A stretch of DNA of 64,000 nt. Source: an uncultured Psychroserpens sp. (GTDB taxonomy: Bacteria > Bacteroidota > Bacteroidia > Flavobacteriales > Flavobacteriaceae). Numbering within the stretch: the stretch's first letter is position 1; the number at the start of each line of letters is the position of its first letter. The notes beneath the pieces were generated by a model, which ran no database searches, was not told the DNA's origin, and worked only from the letters and a program-made list of their open reading frames with translations. This document shows, one piece after another, positions 33,646-43,147 of the stretch. The position numbers and the translations under genes are program-made. Location: NCBI GenBank assembly GCA_947488655.1, contig CANKZZ010000006.1, positions 1-64,000 of the forward strand, given 5' to 3'.

Positions 33646-33885
33646 TTAGGTAAATAGGTTATAAAGTTTAGTGCCTAAAATATATCCAAATCCTAAAACA
33701 AGTGGATATCCAATAAAAAGCCACAAATAATCTATTAAACCAATTTGTTTTAAAGCACTCCAACCATGTTGACCTAATAAATCTATAAAATCATACCAGG
33801 ATTTTAAACCCAGTTTCACAATTAATCCATTAGCAACAATTGCAATGATTAGTATACATATTCCTATGATATATATTTTAAACAT
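33646..33885 (-). CDS. small membrane protein of unknown function
   Basis: 79 residues with two hydrophobic helices (residues ~4-24 and ~52-74) and a short amphipathic section between them (LKSWYDFIDLLGQHGWSAL). I recognise no family. It stands alone between msrB and the PBP gene. Confidence 0.65.
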   Translation of the reverse strand: MFKIYIIGICILIIAIVANGLIVKLGLKSWYDFIDLLGQHGWSALKQIGLIDYLWLFIGYPLVLGFGYILGTKLYNLFT

Positions 33886-33983
33886 ACTATTTTTATGATT
33901 GTATGGTTATAAAGATAATTAATATTAACGTCTATCATATAATTTCGTTCGTATATACGTATAACCAATCATAAACTCTACAC

Positions 33984-36299
33984 ATGAAATTCAACCTTAA
34001 GTCTAAGTGGCTCAAACGTTTTTTAAAAGCCCTAATTGCTGGATTCTCATTATTTATTTTATTTTGGTTTTCGGTATATATTGGTATTTGGGGAAAACTT
34101 CCATCAAAAGATGATTTACGAGATATTAAACAAGCCGAAGCTTCTTTACTTTTAGATGCTGAAAATGAACTTCTTGGTAAATATTTTATTTTTGATAGAC
34201 AGATCGTAACCTTTGAGGAGTTGCCAAAACATTTAGTAGATGCGCTAGTTGCAACCGAAGATTCTCGCTTTTATGAACATGGAGGTGTAGACTATATGAG
34301 TCTTTTACGTGTGTTTTTTAAGTCTATTTTAATGCAAGATAATTCTTCTGGAGGCGGAAGTACTATAAGTCAGCAATTGGCTAAAAATATCTACGGAAGA
34401 GAACGTCATGGCTGGTTTACAATGCCTGTAAATAAGGTCAAAGAGATGATTTTAGCCAAACGTTTTGAAGGCATTTATTCCAAAAAAGAGATAATTGCTT
34501 TGTATTTAAATACAGTACCCTTTAGTGAAAATGTTTTTGGAATAGAAAGTGCGTCTCAACGATTTTTCAGCAAAAAAACAAATGAATTAAATCTTTCTGA
34601 AGCTGCAACACTTATTGGTACTTTAAAAGCACCTCATGGTTACAACCCAAGATTGTTTCCCGAAAGAAGCCAATTGCGTCGAGATGTAGTGTTACAGCAA
34701 ATGGTAAAATACCAATATATTGATGAGGCTACTCAAACAGATACTAACATAATACCATTAGAAACTACTTATAGAAAATTTAATCACAATGATGGTATCG
34801 CACCTTACTTTAGAGAAAAGATAAGATTAGAAGTAAAAACCTTACTTGATAGTTTAAATTCTACAAATGACACTGCATATGATTTGTATAAAGACGGTTT
34901 AAAAATTCATACTACATTAGACATAAGTATGCAACGTTATGCAGAAACTGCTATGCAGCAGCATATGAAAAAACTGCAAAAGCAATTTGAAAATGCCTAC
35001 GGAAAAAATGCACCTTGGTTAGTAAATAAAGCTTTAATAGAAAATCAAATTAAAAATTTACCATTATATAAGTCATTAAAAAAGAAGAATTGGTCTGAAG
35101 AAGCTATAATGGATAGTCTCAATGTTAAGTCAAAATTTACTGGCTTTTCTTGGGATAATGAAGAGGTTATAGAAGGCTCTGTTATTGATAGTTTAAAACA
35201 TTCTCTAAAATTTTTGAATACAGGATTTGTAGCTGTAGATCCACAAACTGGAGCTATAAAAGCATATGTTGGAGGTATAGATTTTGAGCATTTTAAATAC
35301 GACCACGTTTCGGTATCTAAACGTCAAGTAGGTTCAACCTTTAAACCCATTGTGTATGCCACTGCATTAGAAAATGGTATAGAGCCTTGTACATACTATC
35401 CAATTAAAGAGGTTACTTATACAAATCAAAAAGGATGGACTCCTACCAATGGAGGTAAAGAAGAATTAGATAGACATCTCAATTATTCTCTAGAGAAAGC
35501 GTTAAGCGAATCTGTAAATACAATTGCAGTAAAAGTTTTAGAGGATGTGGGCATTGAAGCAGTTATCAATCAAGCACGAAAAATGGGAATTACGACTCAA
35601 TTACCAGAAGTCCCATCTTTAGCTTTAGGAACTGCAGAAATATCTATGTTAGAACTTATTAGCGCTTACACGAGTTTTGCAAATAAAGGTATTGTATCAA
35701 AACCTTTTTATATTACAAAAATTGAAGATAAATTTGGTAATATAATATATGAAAGTCCTATTATAGAAAGTCAACCAGAAGCTTTTTCTGAAAACACTAG
35801 ACAACTTATGGTTGAAATGATGAAATCTACTATAAATTCTGGAACAGCAACTCGTATGAGATCTCAATATGGTCTTAAAAATGATTTGGCAGGTAAAACA
35901 GGCACAACACAAAATAACAAAGATGGTTGGTTTTTAGGTATTAGTCCTAAATTGGTTATGCTATCTTGGGTAGGTAATGATGATCATCGTATTGGTTTTA
36001 GTAACACAGGTATTGGTCAAGGAGCAAATTCTGCATTGCCAATAGTCGCTTTGTTTTTACAGCAAATGAATGCAGATAAAAATTTTAATGCTATTACTAA
36101 AGCTCAATTTGAAAATCCTTCATCAGAGGTCTTAAGTGCGTTAGATTGTGAAACAGAAAAGCGAGATGGTTTTTTAAAACGCCTCTTTAAAAAGGACCAG
36201 AAAGAACGTGAGTTTGATTCTAATTCCGAAGAAAATAAAAAGAAGAAAAAGAAAGGTTTGTTTGGCTTTTTAAAAAAGAAAGACAAAAAAAGTAAGTAA
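33984..36299 (+). CDS. class A penicillin-binding protein (PBP1A-like)
   Basis: 771 residues. One N-terminal membrane segment (~13-33). Glycosyltransferase family 51 domain: catalytic Glu in TEDSRFYEHGGVD, GGSTISQQLAKN, KEIIALYLNTVPF. Transpeptidase domain: SxxK in QVGSTFKP (Ser ~451), SVN in SESVNTIA and KTGTT (~637). The C-terminus is a Lys-rich tail (KKKKKGLFGFLKKKDKKSK). It polymerises and cross-links peptidoglycan. Single gene. Confidence 0.95.
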   Translation: MKFNLKSKWLKRFLKALIAGFSLFILFWFSVYIGIWGKLPSKDDLRDIKQAEASLLLDAENELLGKYFIFDRQIVTFEELPKHLVDALVATEDSRFYEHGGVDYMSLLRVFFKSILMQDNSSGGGSTISQQLAKNIYGRERHGWFTMPVNKVKEMILAKRFEGIYSKKEIIALYLNTVPFSENVFGIESASQRFFSKKTNELNLSEAATLIGTLKAPHGYNPRLFPERSQLRRDVVLQQMVKYQYIDEATQTDTNIIPLETTYRKFNHNDGIAPYFREKIRLEVKTLLDSLNSTNDTAYDLYKDGLKIHTTLDISMQRYAETAMQQHMKKLQKQFENAYGKNAPWLVNKALIENQIKNLPLYKSLKKKNWSEEAIMDSLNVKSKFTGFSWDNEEVIEGSVIDSLKHSLKFLNTGFVAVDPQTGAIKAYVGGIDFEHFKYDHVSVSKRQVGSTFKPIVYATALENGIEPCTYYPIKEVTYTNQKGWTPTNGGKEELDRHLNYSLEKALSESVNTIAVKVLEDVGIEAVINQARKMGITTQLPEVPSLALGTAEISMLELISAYTSFANKGIVSKPFYITKIEDKFGNIIYESPIIESQPEAFSENTRQLMVEMMKSTINSGTATRMRSQYGLKNDLAGKTGTTQNNKDGWFLGISPKLVMLSWVGNDDHRIGFSNTGIGQGANSALPIVALFLQQMNADKNFNAITKAQFENPSSEVLSALDCETEKRDGFLKRLFKKDQKEREFDSNSEENKKKKKKGLFGFLKKKDKKSK

Positions 36300-36463
36300 T
36301 TACCTTTTATAGAAATTTTTATAAAATGATCTTTATAAGGTTAAATAAATTAGCTTGCTTATATACAATAGATTAATTTATTTGATTTGCTTTAATAACT
36401 TATTCATTAGAGCACTATTTTTAAAAATTTAAGTTACAATTTTGCCATTTCAAAAGCTTTTAT

Positions 36464-39400
36464 ATGACAATCAATTTATTTTCAGGACAGAACAAAAATT
36501 TACAACGAGTATGGTTTATTGCTCTACTTTTAGGTTGCTTTTCAAATGGGTATTCTCAAGAGAAAACTAAAGAGATTTCTAAAAGTATTTATATGACTTC
36601 TAATATAGGATTAGAAGACGATAACAACGATAATTTAATCCTTAAAGCCATAGTAGATGCTTCTCAAAACGATAGTGATGCAGCATTTATAGCATTAGGT
36701 AATACTACTAGGTCTGAGGGATATCCTAAAAATTCTGAAGAAAGAAAATTAGAAGAAAAATTTTTAAAGTCTCGAGTTCTCGAGCCACTCTCCAATTTTA
36801 ATGGTCAAGTTATTTTTATTCCCGGAAAGAATGAATGGAATAAAGGAGGACATAAAAATATTGACGATTTAGAGTCTTTTTTACAAGATAATAGCGATTC
36901 AAAATTTTGGCCAAATGATGGTTGCCCAATTGAGCGTGAAACTTTAAGTGATGAGGTTGAGTTGGTGATGGTAGATACACAATGGTATCTTGAAGATTGG
37001 GATCAACATCCTTACATAAATAATGAATGCGAAATTAAAACGCGAGAACAATTTTTTCTAGCCTTTAAAGATGAGCTAAAAGACGAGCAAAATAAAACTA
37101 TTGTTGTAGCCTTGCATCATCCAGTACTTACTGCAACACGACAAGGATTGATTAATAGATTAGGAGGTCTATCTAAACAGACATATTATCATAATGATAT
37201 GCAATATTTAGTAGGTAGATTAGAAACTTTAGCAAGTCAATTTAATGATGTCATTTTTGTTTCTGGAGGCGATAAAAATTTGCAATTTTTGATGGATGAT
37301 GAGATTCCGCAAATAATTAGTGGCGCAATCGGTAAAACAAAGAGGACAAAGCCTAATGAGAAGAAAGGGTATTTTGGATCCAATGAGCAAGGTTATGCAA
37401 AACTAAATGTTTTTAAAGATGGAAGCTCAGAAGTTGAGATATATACAGTTAATAATAATAGTGTAACCAAAGTTTTTACATCATCTATAAAGCTGAAAAA
37501 AGGTTCGTTAGAAGATTTTGATTATCATCAAAATAGCGATTTTAATGCTACTTTTAAAGATGCAATTTATACAAAAGAAGAAGTAAATAAGTCTGGATTT
37601 TATAAGTGGTTTTGGGGAGATCATTACAGAGAAGTTTATGGTAGAGACATTGAAGCTCCTGTTTTATTTCTCGACACTTTACCTAATAATGTTAGAGCAA
37701 TTACCGAAGGTGGAGGAAATCAATCCAGAAGTTTAAGATTAATAGATGATAACGACCATGAATACACCGTTAGAGAGCTTCGTAAAAGTGGTGTGAGATT
37801 TATACAGTCTAAAATTAAAGATCATTATGTGCTAGATTATATGGATGATACAGTTGCCGAAACTATTATTCAAGATTACTATACAACAGCACAACCTTAC
37901 GCTCAATTTGCTATTAATGAACTTTTAGATGCCATAAATATTTCGCATGCTAATCCTAAAATTGTTTATCTCCCAAAACAGGAAAGACTTGGAAGGTTTA
38001 ATGAAAGTTATGGCGATAAGCTTTATATGTTTGAGGAGCATGTTGGAGATGAAAATAAAGATTTCGAGACTTTTGGTAAGGCTGATGATATTATTAGCAC
38101 CAAAGATTTATTATTAGAGCTACAAAATGATAAAGACACTAAAATTGATGAAGAGAGTTATTTAAGAGCTCGATTATTTGATATGCTTATTGGCGATTGG
38201 GACAGACACGAAGATCAATGGCGTTGGGCACTACACGAAGATGATGATGGTACAAAACTTTATAAGCCTATACCACGAGATCGTGATCAAGCATTTCCTA
38301 AGTATGACGGTGTTTTTCCTTTTATATTAAAAGCAGTGTCACCTTTAGCAAGAAATATGCAAACGTATGCACCTAATGTGCAAAATATTAAAACCTTTAA
38401 TAACGCAGTTTACTATTTAGATAAAAGCTTTATTAATGAATTAACATGGGAAGATTGGAAAAAACAAGCCGAAAATTTACAAAATCAACTTACTAACGAT
38501 GTTATAGATAACGCATTTGCAAATCTATTAGATGATACAAAAGATGAAACCATAAATCATATAAAATCAACGTTGAAGTTAAGACGCGAAAATATGGTTT
38601 CTATTGCTAGAGACTACTACGATTATTTTAAGGAGCACGAGGTAATTGTAGCAACCAATAAGGATAATAAGATTGATATTGTGAGACAGCCAAATGGTAT
38701 TACAACAATCTCAATGTTTCAAAAAGATAATATCATCTTTAAAAATACTTATAGTAAAGATGAAACTAAAGAAATTTGGGTTTACGCATTAGATGGTGAC
38801 GATACGATCACAGTCTCAGGTGAAGGCAATGATTTTATTAGACTTAAGATTTTTGGTGGTGAAGAAAACGATATTTATAATATTGAAAACTCTCGTGCAG
38901 TTAAAGTTTATGATTATAAATCTAAAGCAAATACCTTTAATGGGTCTGTAAATAAGATGCTTACAGACTCTTATAATATAAATAATTACGATCCCCAAAA
39001 ACGTAAATTTTCTAATAATATATTACTTCCAACGATTGGGTTTGATCCAGATGCTGGATTTAATGCAGGAATTACAAATACGTATACAACTTATGCATTG
39101 CTAAGAAACCCGTTTACTACACAACATACGTTTAATGCTTCATATTATTCTGCAACACAGGGATTTGAATTCTCATATAATGGCGAATTTGCACACGTAT
39201 TTCATAAATGGAATTTAGCCATAGACACGCGTATTACTAGCGCTAATTTTGCTGTTAATTTCTTCGGAATAGGAAATGAAACACTTTACGATGATGATGC
39301 TGTTGATATGGATTTTAACCGTACAAAAATTAGTCAGTGGCATTTTCAACCTTCATTAATTTATAAAACGAGTGGTAATATAAGTGCTCATGTAGCAGCT

Positions 39401-40060
39401 CGTGTAGAATCACACAAGGTAGAAAATTCTACAAATGATTTTGCTACTATATTTTTTGATGCTAATGATGATGTTTTTGATAATCAAATTTATGCAGGAG
39501 CCGAAATTGGATTTAATTTTAACAACAAAGATGGGTTATTAGCATTTCCTAGACGAGGTATGGAGTTGGGCTTAGTTGCAGGTTATAAACAAACTATAGA
39601 TTCTAATTTTGATAATAAATTTTCTTATATAACACCAACAGCGTCATTTATTTATCCAATTCATGATAGCGGTATGGCAACCTTAGCTACAAAAGCACAA
39701 GCAAATTTTATTTTAGGAGACTCATATGAATTTTATCATGCAGCAACTGTTGGAGGTAATACGAGTTTAAGAGGATTTAGAAATGATAGATTTTTAGGTA
39801 AAACGTCATTTTTTCAAACAACAGATTTAAGAGTATGTTTTATAGAAACACGTACAGGATTTATTCCACTTCGTATTGGAGTAACTGGCGGATTTGATTT
39901 AGGTAGAGTATGGAACGATAATGAAGACTCAAACAAATGGCATAATAGTTATGGAGGTTCTGTATTTATAAATGGATTTCAAGCTTTTACAGCTAACATT
40001 GGGTATTATCAAAGTGTAGAAGATAGTCGTATTCTCTTTACAGCAGGATTTCGATTCTAA
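36464..40060 (+). CDS. three-module outer-membrane protein: degenerate phosphoesterase, kinase-like region, beta barrel
   Basis: 1198 residues with a signal peptide (to SNGYSQ). Residues ~40-350 follow the layout of calcineurin-like phosphoesterases, but most metal-ligand positions are lost: TSNIG where GDxG is expected, GNTTR for GDN, GKNEW for GNHDW; only HHP is kept. Residues ~410-640 have SLRLIDDNDHEYTVRELRK, then LIGDWDRHEDQWRW and PIPRDRDQAF, a pattern like the Lys, catalytic-loop and DFG-like motifs of HipA/Fam20C/CotH-type kinases. Residues ~855-1198 are a BamA/D15-like barrel ending FTAGFRF. Bacteroidota homologues are usually labelled metallophosphoesterase or surface antigen. Function unknown. 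Confidence 0.8.
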   Translation: MTINLFSGQNKNLQRVWFIALLLGCFSNGYSQEKTKEISKSIYMTSNIGLEDDNNDNLILKAIVDASQNDSDAAFIALGNTTRSEGYPKNSEERKLEEKFLKSRVLEPLSNFNGQVIFIPGKNEWNKGGHKNIDDLESFLQDNSDSKFWPNDGCPIERETLSDEVELVMVDTQWYLEDWDQHPYINNECEIKTREQFFLAFKDELKDEQNKTIVVALHHPVLTATRQGLINRLGGLSKQTYYHNDMQYLVGRLETLASQFNDVIFVSGGDKNLQFLMDDEIPQIISGAIGKTKRTKPNEKKGYFGSNEQGYAKLNVFKDGSSEVEIYTVNNNSVTKVFTSSIKLKKGSLEDFDYHQNSDFNATFKDAIYTKEEVNKSGFYKWFWGDHYREVYGRDIEAPVLFLDTLPNNVRAITEGGGNQSRSLRLIDDNDHEYTVRELRKSGVRFIQSKIKDHYVLDYMDDTVAETIIQDYYTTAQPYAQFAINELLDAINISHANPKIVYLPKQERLGRFNESYGDKLYMFEEHVGDENKDFETFGKADDIISTKDLLLELQNDKDTKIDEESYLRARLFDMLIGDWDRHEDQWRWALHEDDDGTKLYKPIPRDRDQAFPKYDGVFPFILKAVSPLARNMQTYAPNVQNIKTFNNAVYYLDKSFINELTWEDWKKQAENLQNQLTNDVIDNAFANLLDDTKDETINHIKSTLKLRRENMVSIARDYYDYFKEHEVIVATNKDNKIDIVRQPNGITTISMFQKDNIIFKNTYSKDETKEIWVYALDGDDTITVSGEGNDFIRLKIFGGEENDIYNIENSRAVKVYDYKSKANTFNGSVNKMLTDSYNINNYDPQKRKFSNNILLPTIGFDPDAGFNAGITNTYTTYALLRNPFTTQHTFNASYYSATQGFEFSYNGEFAHVFHKWNLAIDTRITSANFAVNFFGIGNETLYDDDAVDMDFNRTKISQWHFQPSLIYKTSGNISAHVAARVESHKVENSTNDFATIFFDANDDVFDNQIYAGAEIGFNFNNKDGLLAFPRRGMELGLVAGYKQTIDSNFDNKFSYITPTASFIYPIHDSGMATLATKAQANFILGDSYEFYHAATVGGNTSLRGFRNDRFLGKTSFFQTTDLRVCFIETRTGFIPLRIGVTGGFDLGRVWNDNEDSNKWHNSYGGSVFINGFQAFTANIGYYQSVEDSRILFTAGFRF

Positions 40061-40208
40061 ATATGAATTTTGTTAAGAGAAGAGTATGGTAAAAAACCTT
40101 TAAATCACGTTAAGTTTTTCTTAAATCCCTGTAAAACTACGCGTTTCATTCTTTATTAAGTCATACAATTTATAGCTTTGTAGCTAATTTAATGAAATTA
40201 AGAAATTT

Positions 40209-40637
40209 ATGATTAAAGTAAAAGAAAATGATACCGTAAAAGTACATTATACAGGAAAATTAAAAAACGGAGAAGTCTTTGATAGTTCAGCAGGACGTGA
40301 CCCATTAGAATTTACCTTAGGACAAGGTATGCTTATTCCTGGTTTTGAAAATGCGGTAATTGATATGAAGGTTGATGATAAGAAAACAGTTAACATACCA
40401 GTTAATGAAGCATATGGAGATGTGAAAAAGGAACTTTTTCACAACGTTGAAAAAGCGCAACTTCCTGCTGAGGTAGAGCCAACAGTGGGATTAGGCTTAG
40501 TGTCTAAAGACGCTCAAGGTAACGAACACCAATTTAGAATTGCAGAGGTAAACGAAGACCACGTTATAGTAGATGGTAATCATCCTTTAGCAGGTCAAGA
40601 ATTAGTTTTTGACTTAGAATTAGTAGAGATTAAGTAA
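40209..40637 (+). CDS. FKBP-type peptidyl-prolyl isomerase, SlyD-like
   Basis: 142 residues, cytoplasmic. KVHYTGKLKNGEVFDSS and PLEFTLGQGMLIPGFE form the FKBP core; the ~50-residue insert-in-flap domain (YGDVKKELFHNVEKAQLP) is of the SlyD kind, but the His-rich metal tail of E. coli SlyD is absent. It folds proline-containing proteins. A TAGCTTTG -7 element lies at 40173-40180, and a strong terminator follows. Confidence 0.93.
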   Translation: MIKVKENDTVKVHYTGKLKNGEVFDSSAGRDPLEFTLGQGMLIPGFENAVIDMKVDDKKTVNIPVNEAYGDVKKELFHNVEKAQLPAEVEPTVGLGLVSKDAQGNEHQFRIAEVNEDHVIVDGNHPLAGQELVFDLELVEIK

Positions 40638-40661
40638 ATCTCTATTAATATATTTAAAAAT

Positions 40662-40697
40662 AAAAAAACCTGTAAACATTGTTTACAGGTTTTTTTT
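40662..40697 (+). terminator. intrinsic terminator after the FKBP gene
   Basis: AAAAACCTGTAAAC / GTTTACAGGTTTTT with a three-base loop and a long T-tract. Confidence 0.93.
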
Positions 40698-41050
40698 ATG
40701 GTGCTTTAGAGTCAGAAGTTTAATTATTTTGATAAGGATTAGAGTAACCTTATAAATATGTAAGATTGTTTTAATTAGCAAATAGACGGTAAGTCATGAG
40801 ATGAAAAAAAATGGGTAATTTTTAAACAAAGTTGAAATTGTACTCTCAAGTGGTGTATAAGTAATTTATTATGAAGTAAATGGATATTTAAGTGTAGGAT
40901 TGCATCTAAGTATTAGGTGTTTCTTTTATATAAAATTATACTTGTATGCCTATTTTAAATATTTAATTTAGCAAATACAAACTGATTAGAAAAGGCGAAA
41001 ATATTGTTGAAAGTAGAATAGAATTAGCATTTAAAAATATACATTTTTGC
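40698..41050. other. non-coding AT-rich gap
   Basis: 353 bases without an ORF, promoter pair or hairpin that I can support. It marks the change from conserved chromosomal genes to the accessory region. Confidence 0.6.
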
Positions 41051-41899
41051 CTATGGTTTTTTTGGGTATTTATATTCTATTAAATGACTTCTGGTGATTG
41101 ATAAATTTATTGAATGTGGAAGTTTTTTTTCTAACCGAAAAGCAAATCTCCTAAATTTTCTATTAAATTTCTTGGGAAGAATTCTATGAAACCTTTCAAT
41201 AGAACCTATAGGGACTATATTAATTTCTTCAAAGTAAGTTTTACCAATTTCCTCATAATGTTTAGAGGAATTATCTCTTTCTGGGTGAGGATCATTTAAT
41301 TTCCAATTCTTAAATTTTACCCTTTGAATTTTTGAGGGTCTTCCAGGTACAGGAATTAACCAGCGTAGATTATCTAAAAATATACTATTTACAGCAGGTT
41401 CAAAATACCTTACAATACCATTTGGTTTTAGTATGGAAACAATTTTCTCTGTAAATTCAATTTCTTGTTCATTAGTTAAATGATGAACAAAAGCTTTTCC
41501 AACTACAATGTCATAAAAGTTATTGGTGATCTTTGACTTTAAAAAGTCACCTTCGATAAATTTAATTTCCGATTCAAATTTATAACTTGCATTAAGTTTT
41601 TTGATTATTTCACCAGATTTTTGAGAGATATCGTTTGCATAAACTTGAGCACCATAAGCAGCCATTACTGCTGCATTAGTACAATCTCCACAACCCAACT
41701 CCAGAATTTTTTTGCCCTTTAATTGATTTTGAAAATTATCTTGATATAAGCCAACCCAACTTGTGTCAGTTTTTGTTGCGTCCGCCATAAACTCTTCTAA
41801 GTTCTCGATTTTATTAAGAATAGATTGAATATTAATATCATTATACACCTTATCGTAATGCTTTTCATTTTTTAATGTATTTTTTTCAGAACTACTCAT
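41051..41899 (-). CDS. class I SAM-dependent methyltransferase
   Basis: 282 residues. Rossmann-type motif I in KILELGCGDCTNAAVMAAYG, acidic ribose-binding Asp in VYANDIS, motif II FIEGDF and motif IV YDIVVGKAFVHHL. The C-terminal third is basic and may hold the substrate site (FNRKFRRFAFRLEKKLPHS). Substrate unknown; the form resembles methyltransferases of small metabolites or glycans. It stands in an accessory region next to a cassette-like palindrome. Confidence 0.88.
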   Translation of the reverse strand: MSSSEKNTLKNEKHYDKVYNDINIQSILNKIENLEEFMADATKTDTSWVGLYQDNFQNQLKGKKILELGCGDCTNAAVMAAYGAQVYANDISQKSGEIIKKLNASYKFESEIKFIEGDFLKSKITNNFYDIVVGKAFVHHLTNEQEIEFTEKIVSILKPNGIVRYFEPAVNSIFLDNLRWLIPVPGRPSKIQRVKFKNWKLNDPHPERDNSSKHYEEIGKTYFEEINIVPIGSIERFHRILPKKFNRKFRRFAFRLEKKLPHSINLSITRSHLIEYKYPKKP

Positions 41900-41914
41900 A
41901 TTTTTTAATTATAG

Positions 41915-42000
41915 ATAACGGTCTCGGTTATTAGTAGTTGCAAGGATTTTCAGAAGTAGACTAGAACAAGCAAATACTTATAACCATTGTTGGCACCAGT
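41915..42000. repeat. cassette-like imperfect palindrome
   Basis: GGTTATTAGTA (41926-41936) and TACTTATAACC (41975-41985) pair with one mismatch inside an ~85-base element running from ATAACGGTCTCGG to CCATTGTTGGCACC. Elements of this look recur between unrelated accessory genes in Flavobacteriia. It separates two minus-strand accessory genes. Confidence 0.45.
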
Positions 42001-42002
42001 AT

Positions 42003-42281
42003 TTATTCACACAACATTTTAAGTTTTTTAAAATCTTTATCTGCTTCAAAGTGCTCATCCTTTTCAAGGTCTAATTTAAGTGCCTTTTTGAAGCTTTTGC
42101 ATGCCACTTCTTCCTCACCGAGTTCTAAATAAATACCTGCTCTGTTAAATAGTCCAATGTCATAATTCTTTTTTATCATTAGAGCTTCATTTATTTTTTC
42201 AAGGGCTTCTTTAGGTTCCTCAATTTCTCTATAAAGACTTGCCCAATTATTATAAAGAATATGCAGGTTTAGTGAATGCAA
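42003..42281 (-). pseudogene. TPR-repeat protein, probably 5'-truncated or frameshifted
   Basis: 92 codons with two tetratricopeptide repeats (YNNWASLYREIEEPKEALEKI, LFNRAGIYLELGEEEVACKSF). There is no in-frame ATG before the first repeat; only a TTG at 42281 precedes it. An ATG about 20 bases further upstream opens another frame (MNKFLAIAF) that stops after ~16 codons over the same DNA. This suggests a small frameshift or loss of the 5' part. It could still be translated from TTG. Confidence 0.5.
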
Positions 42282-42930
42282 TTGCTAAAAATTTATTCAT
42301 TTTAATATTTTGGATTTATAGCGACAACTGTATATACACTATTGTCTATATCCATTATATCATAACTCTTAATTTAAGATTATGAACCAGCCAAATTAAC
42401 ACGTAATTTCTAGGCACCTTAATTAGTGGCTAATAACAGGTTTATAGATCTTTTTATGAGCTATTATACAATAGTATAAATTATTCTTAATGAAGTTTTG
42501 CGGTATACCGTAATTGCCTTTTTTTAATTCCGAAACAAGACTATTTAATTTTATTTAAGCTTTGTATTTAAAGATGAATACAAGATGTTCAGTGCTCAAA
42601 TAGTTGCTAAAATTTTAGCTCATATTTGTTTTATATATAGAAAAGCTTAATCTATTTTGAGGGTAGTATTTTTTAATTAATAGACCAAATCAGAGTGATC
42701 TAAAGATTTTATATAGGTTTAATACAAGATCTATAACGAACTAAATATTTAAGCTAATAAATATATGGGGTCTTAGAAATTTCATTATTTCATTTCTTAA
42801 AAATGTAGTGGGATAAGATTTGCAATGATTGCCTTTTTTTTAAATAATAATTAAAATATTTATAGTTGTCAACTAAATTATCAACTTAAAAATAAAACCC
42901 CTGTAATCATTGCTGATACAAGGGTTAATT
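42282..42930. other. non-coding AT-rich gap left of the integrative element
   Basis: 649 bases with no supported gene. The only structure is the hairpin at its right end (next entry); the rest is low-complexity AT-rich sequence without long repeats. Confidence 0.6.
42889..42926 (-). terminator. hairpin, probably the original ssrA terminator
   Basis: On the minus strand AACCCTTGTA / TACAGGGGTT (one mismatch) is followed by TTATTTTT. It lies directly beyond the displaced ssrA 3' end at 42931, in the same position that the present ssrA terminator holds beyond the intact gene. It was presumably the host terminator before integration. Confidence 0.6.
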
Positions 42931-43147
42931 GTGGAGTCGGAGAGAGTGTAACAAATAGGTTTGACTTTAATCACTACCTAAGTATATATTGGTGATTGAT
43001 AGAAAAAATCACTATAACAGTAATATTTCATATTTATTATAATTCTAATGAAATGCAATGATATTGAAAACGGTTGACTAAATGTTGACTAAATGTTGAC
43101 TAAGATGTGCTTTATGTTTATATTTGAGTGTTCAAATTCTCAATATA
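42931..43147. other. left attachment site and left end of the integrative element
   Basis: GTGGAGTCGGAGAGA at 42931-42945 is an exact copy of the 3' end of ssrA (50674-50688). Rightward lie a small hairpin (GGTGATT/AATCACT near 42990) and a triplicate 11-bp repeat, then the integrase gene. Together these mark the chromosome-element junction. Confidence 0.8.
43072..43104 (+). repeat. three tandem 11-bp repeats (integrase arm-type sites, left)
   Basis: GGTTGACTAAA, TGTTGACTAAA and TGTTGACTAAG follow one another without gaps, 44 bases before the integrase ATG. Two further copies lie at the other end of the element in the same orientation. Such repeats are typical arm-binding sites of tyrosine recombinases. 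Confidence 0.7.

Noticed and set aside
33950-33959. CGTATATACG palindrome before the PBP gene as an operator
   Set aside because: Only ten bases, a single copy and no adjacent regulator; expected by chance in AT-rich DNA.
41915-42000. Integron attC site
   Set aside because: The pairs do not show the GTTRRRY/RYYYAAC core and no IntI-type integrase is adjacent; kept only as a cassette-like element.
43072-43104. Tandem 11-bp repeats as a possible CRISPR array
   Set aside because: Three adjacent copies without spacers, and two more at the far end of the element; arm-type sites fit better. I see no CRISPR array or cas gene in the window.
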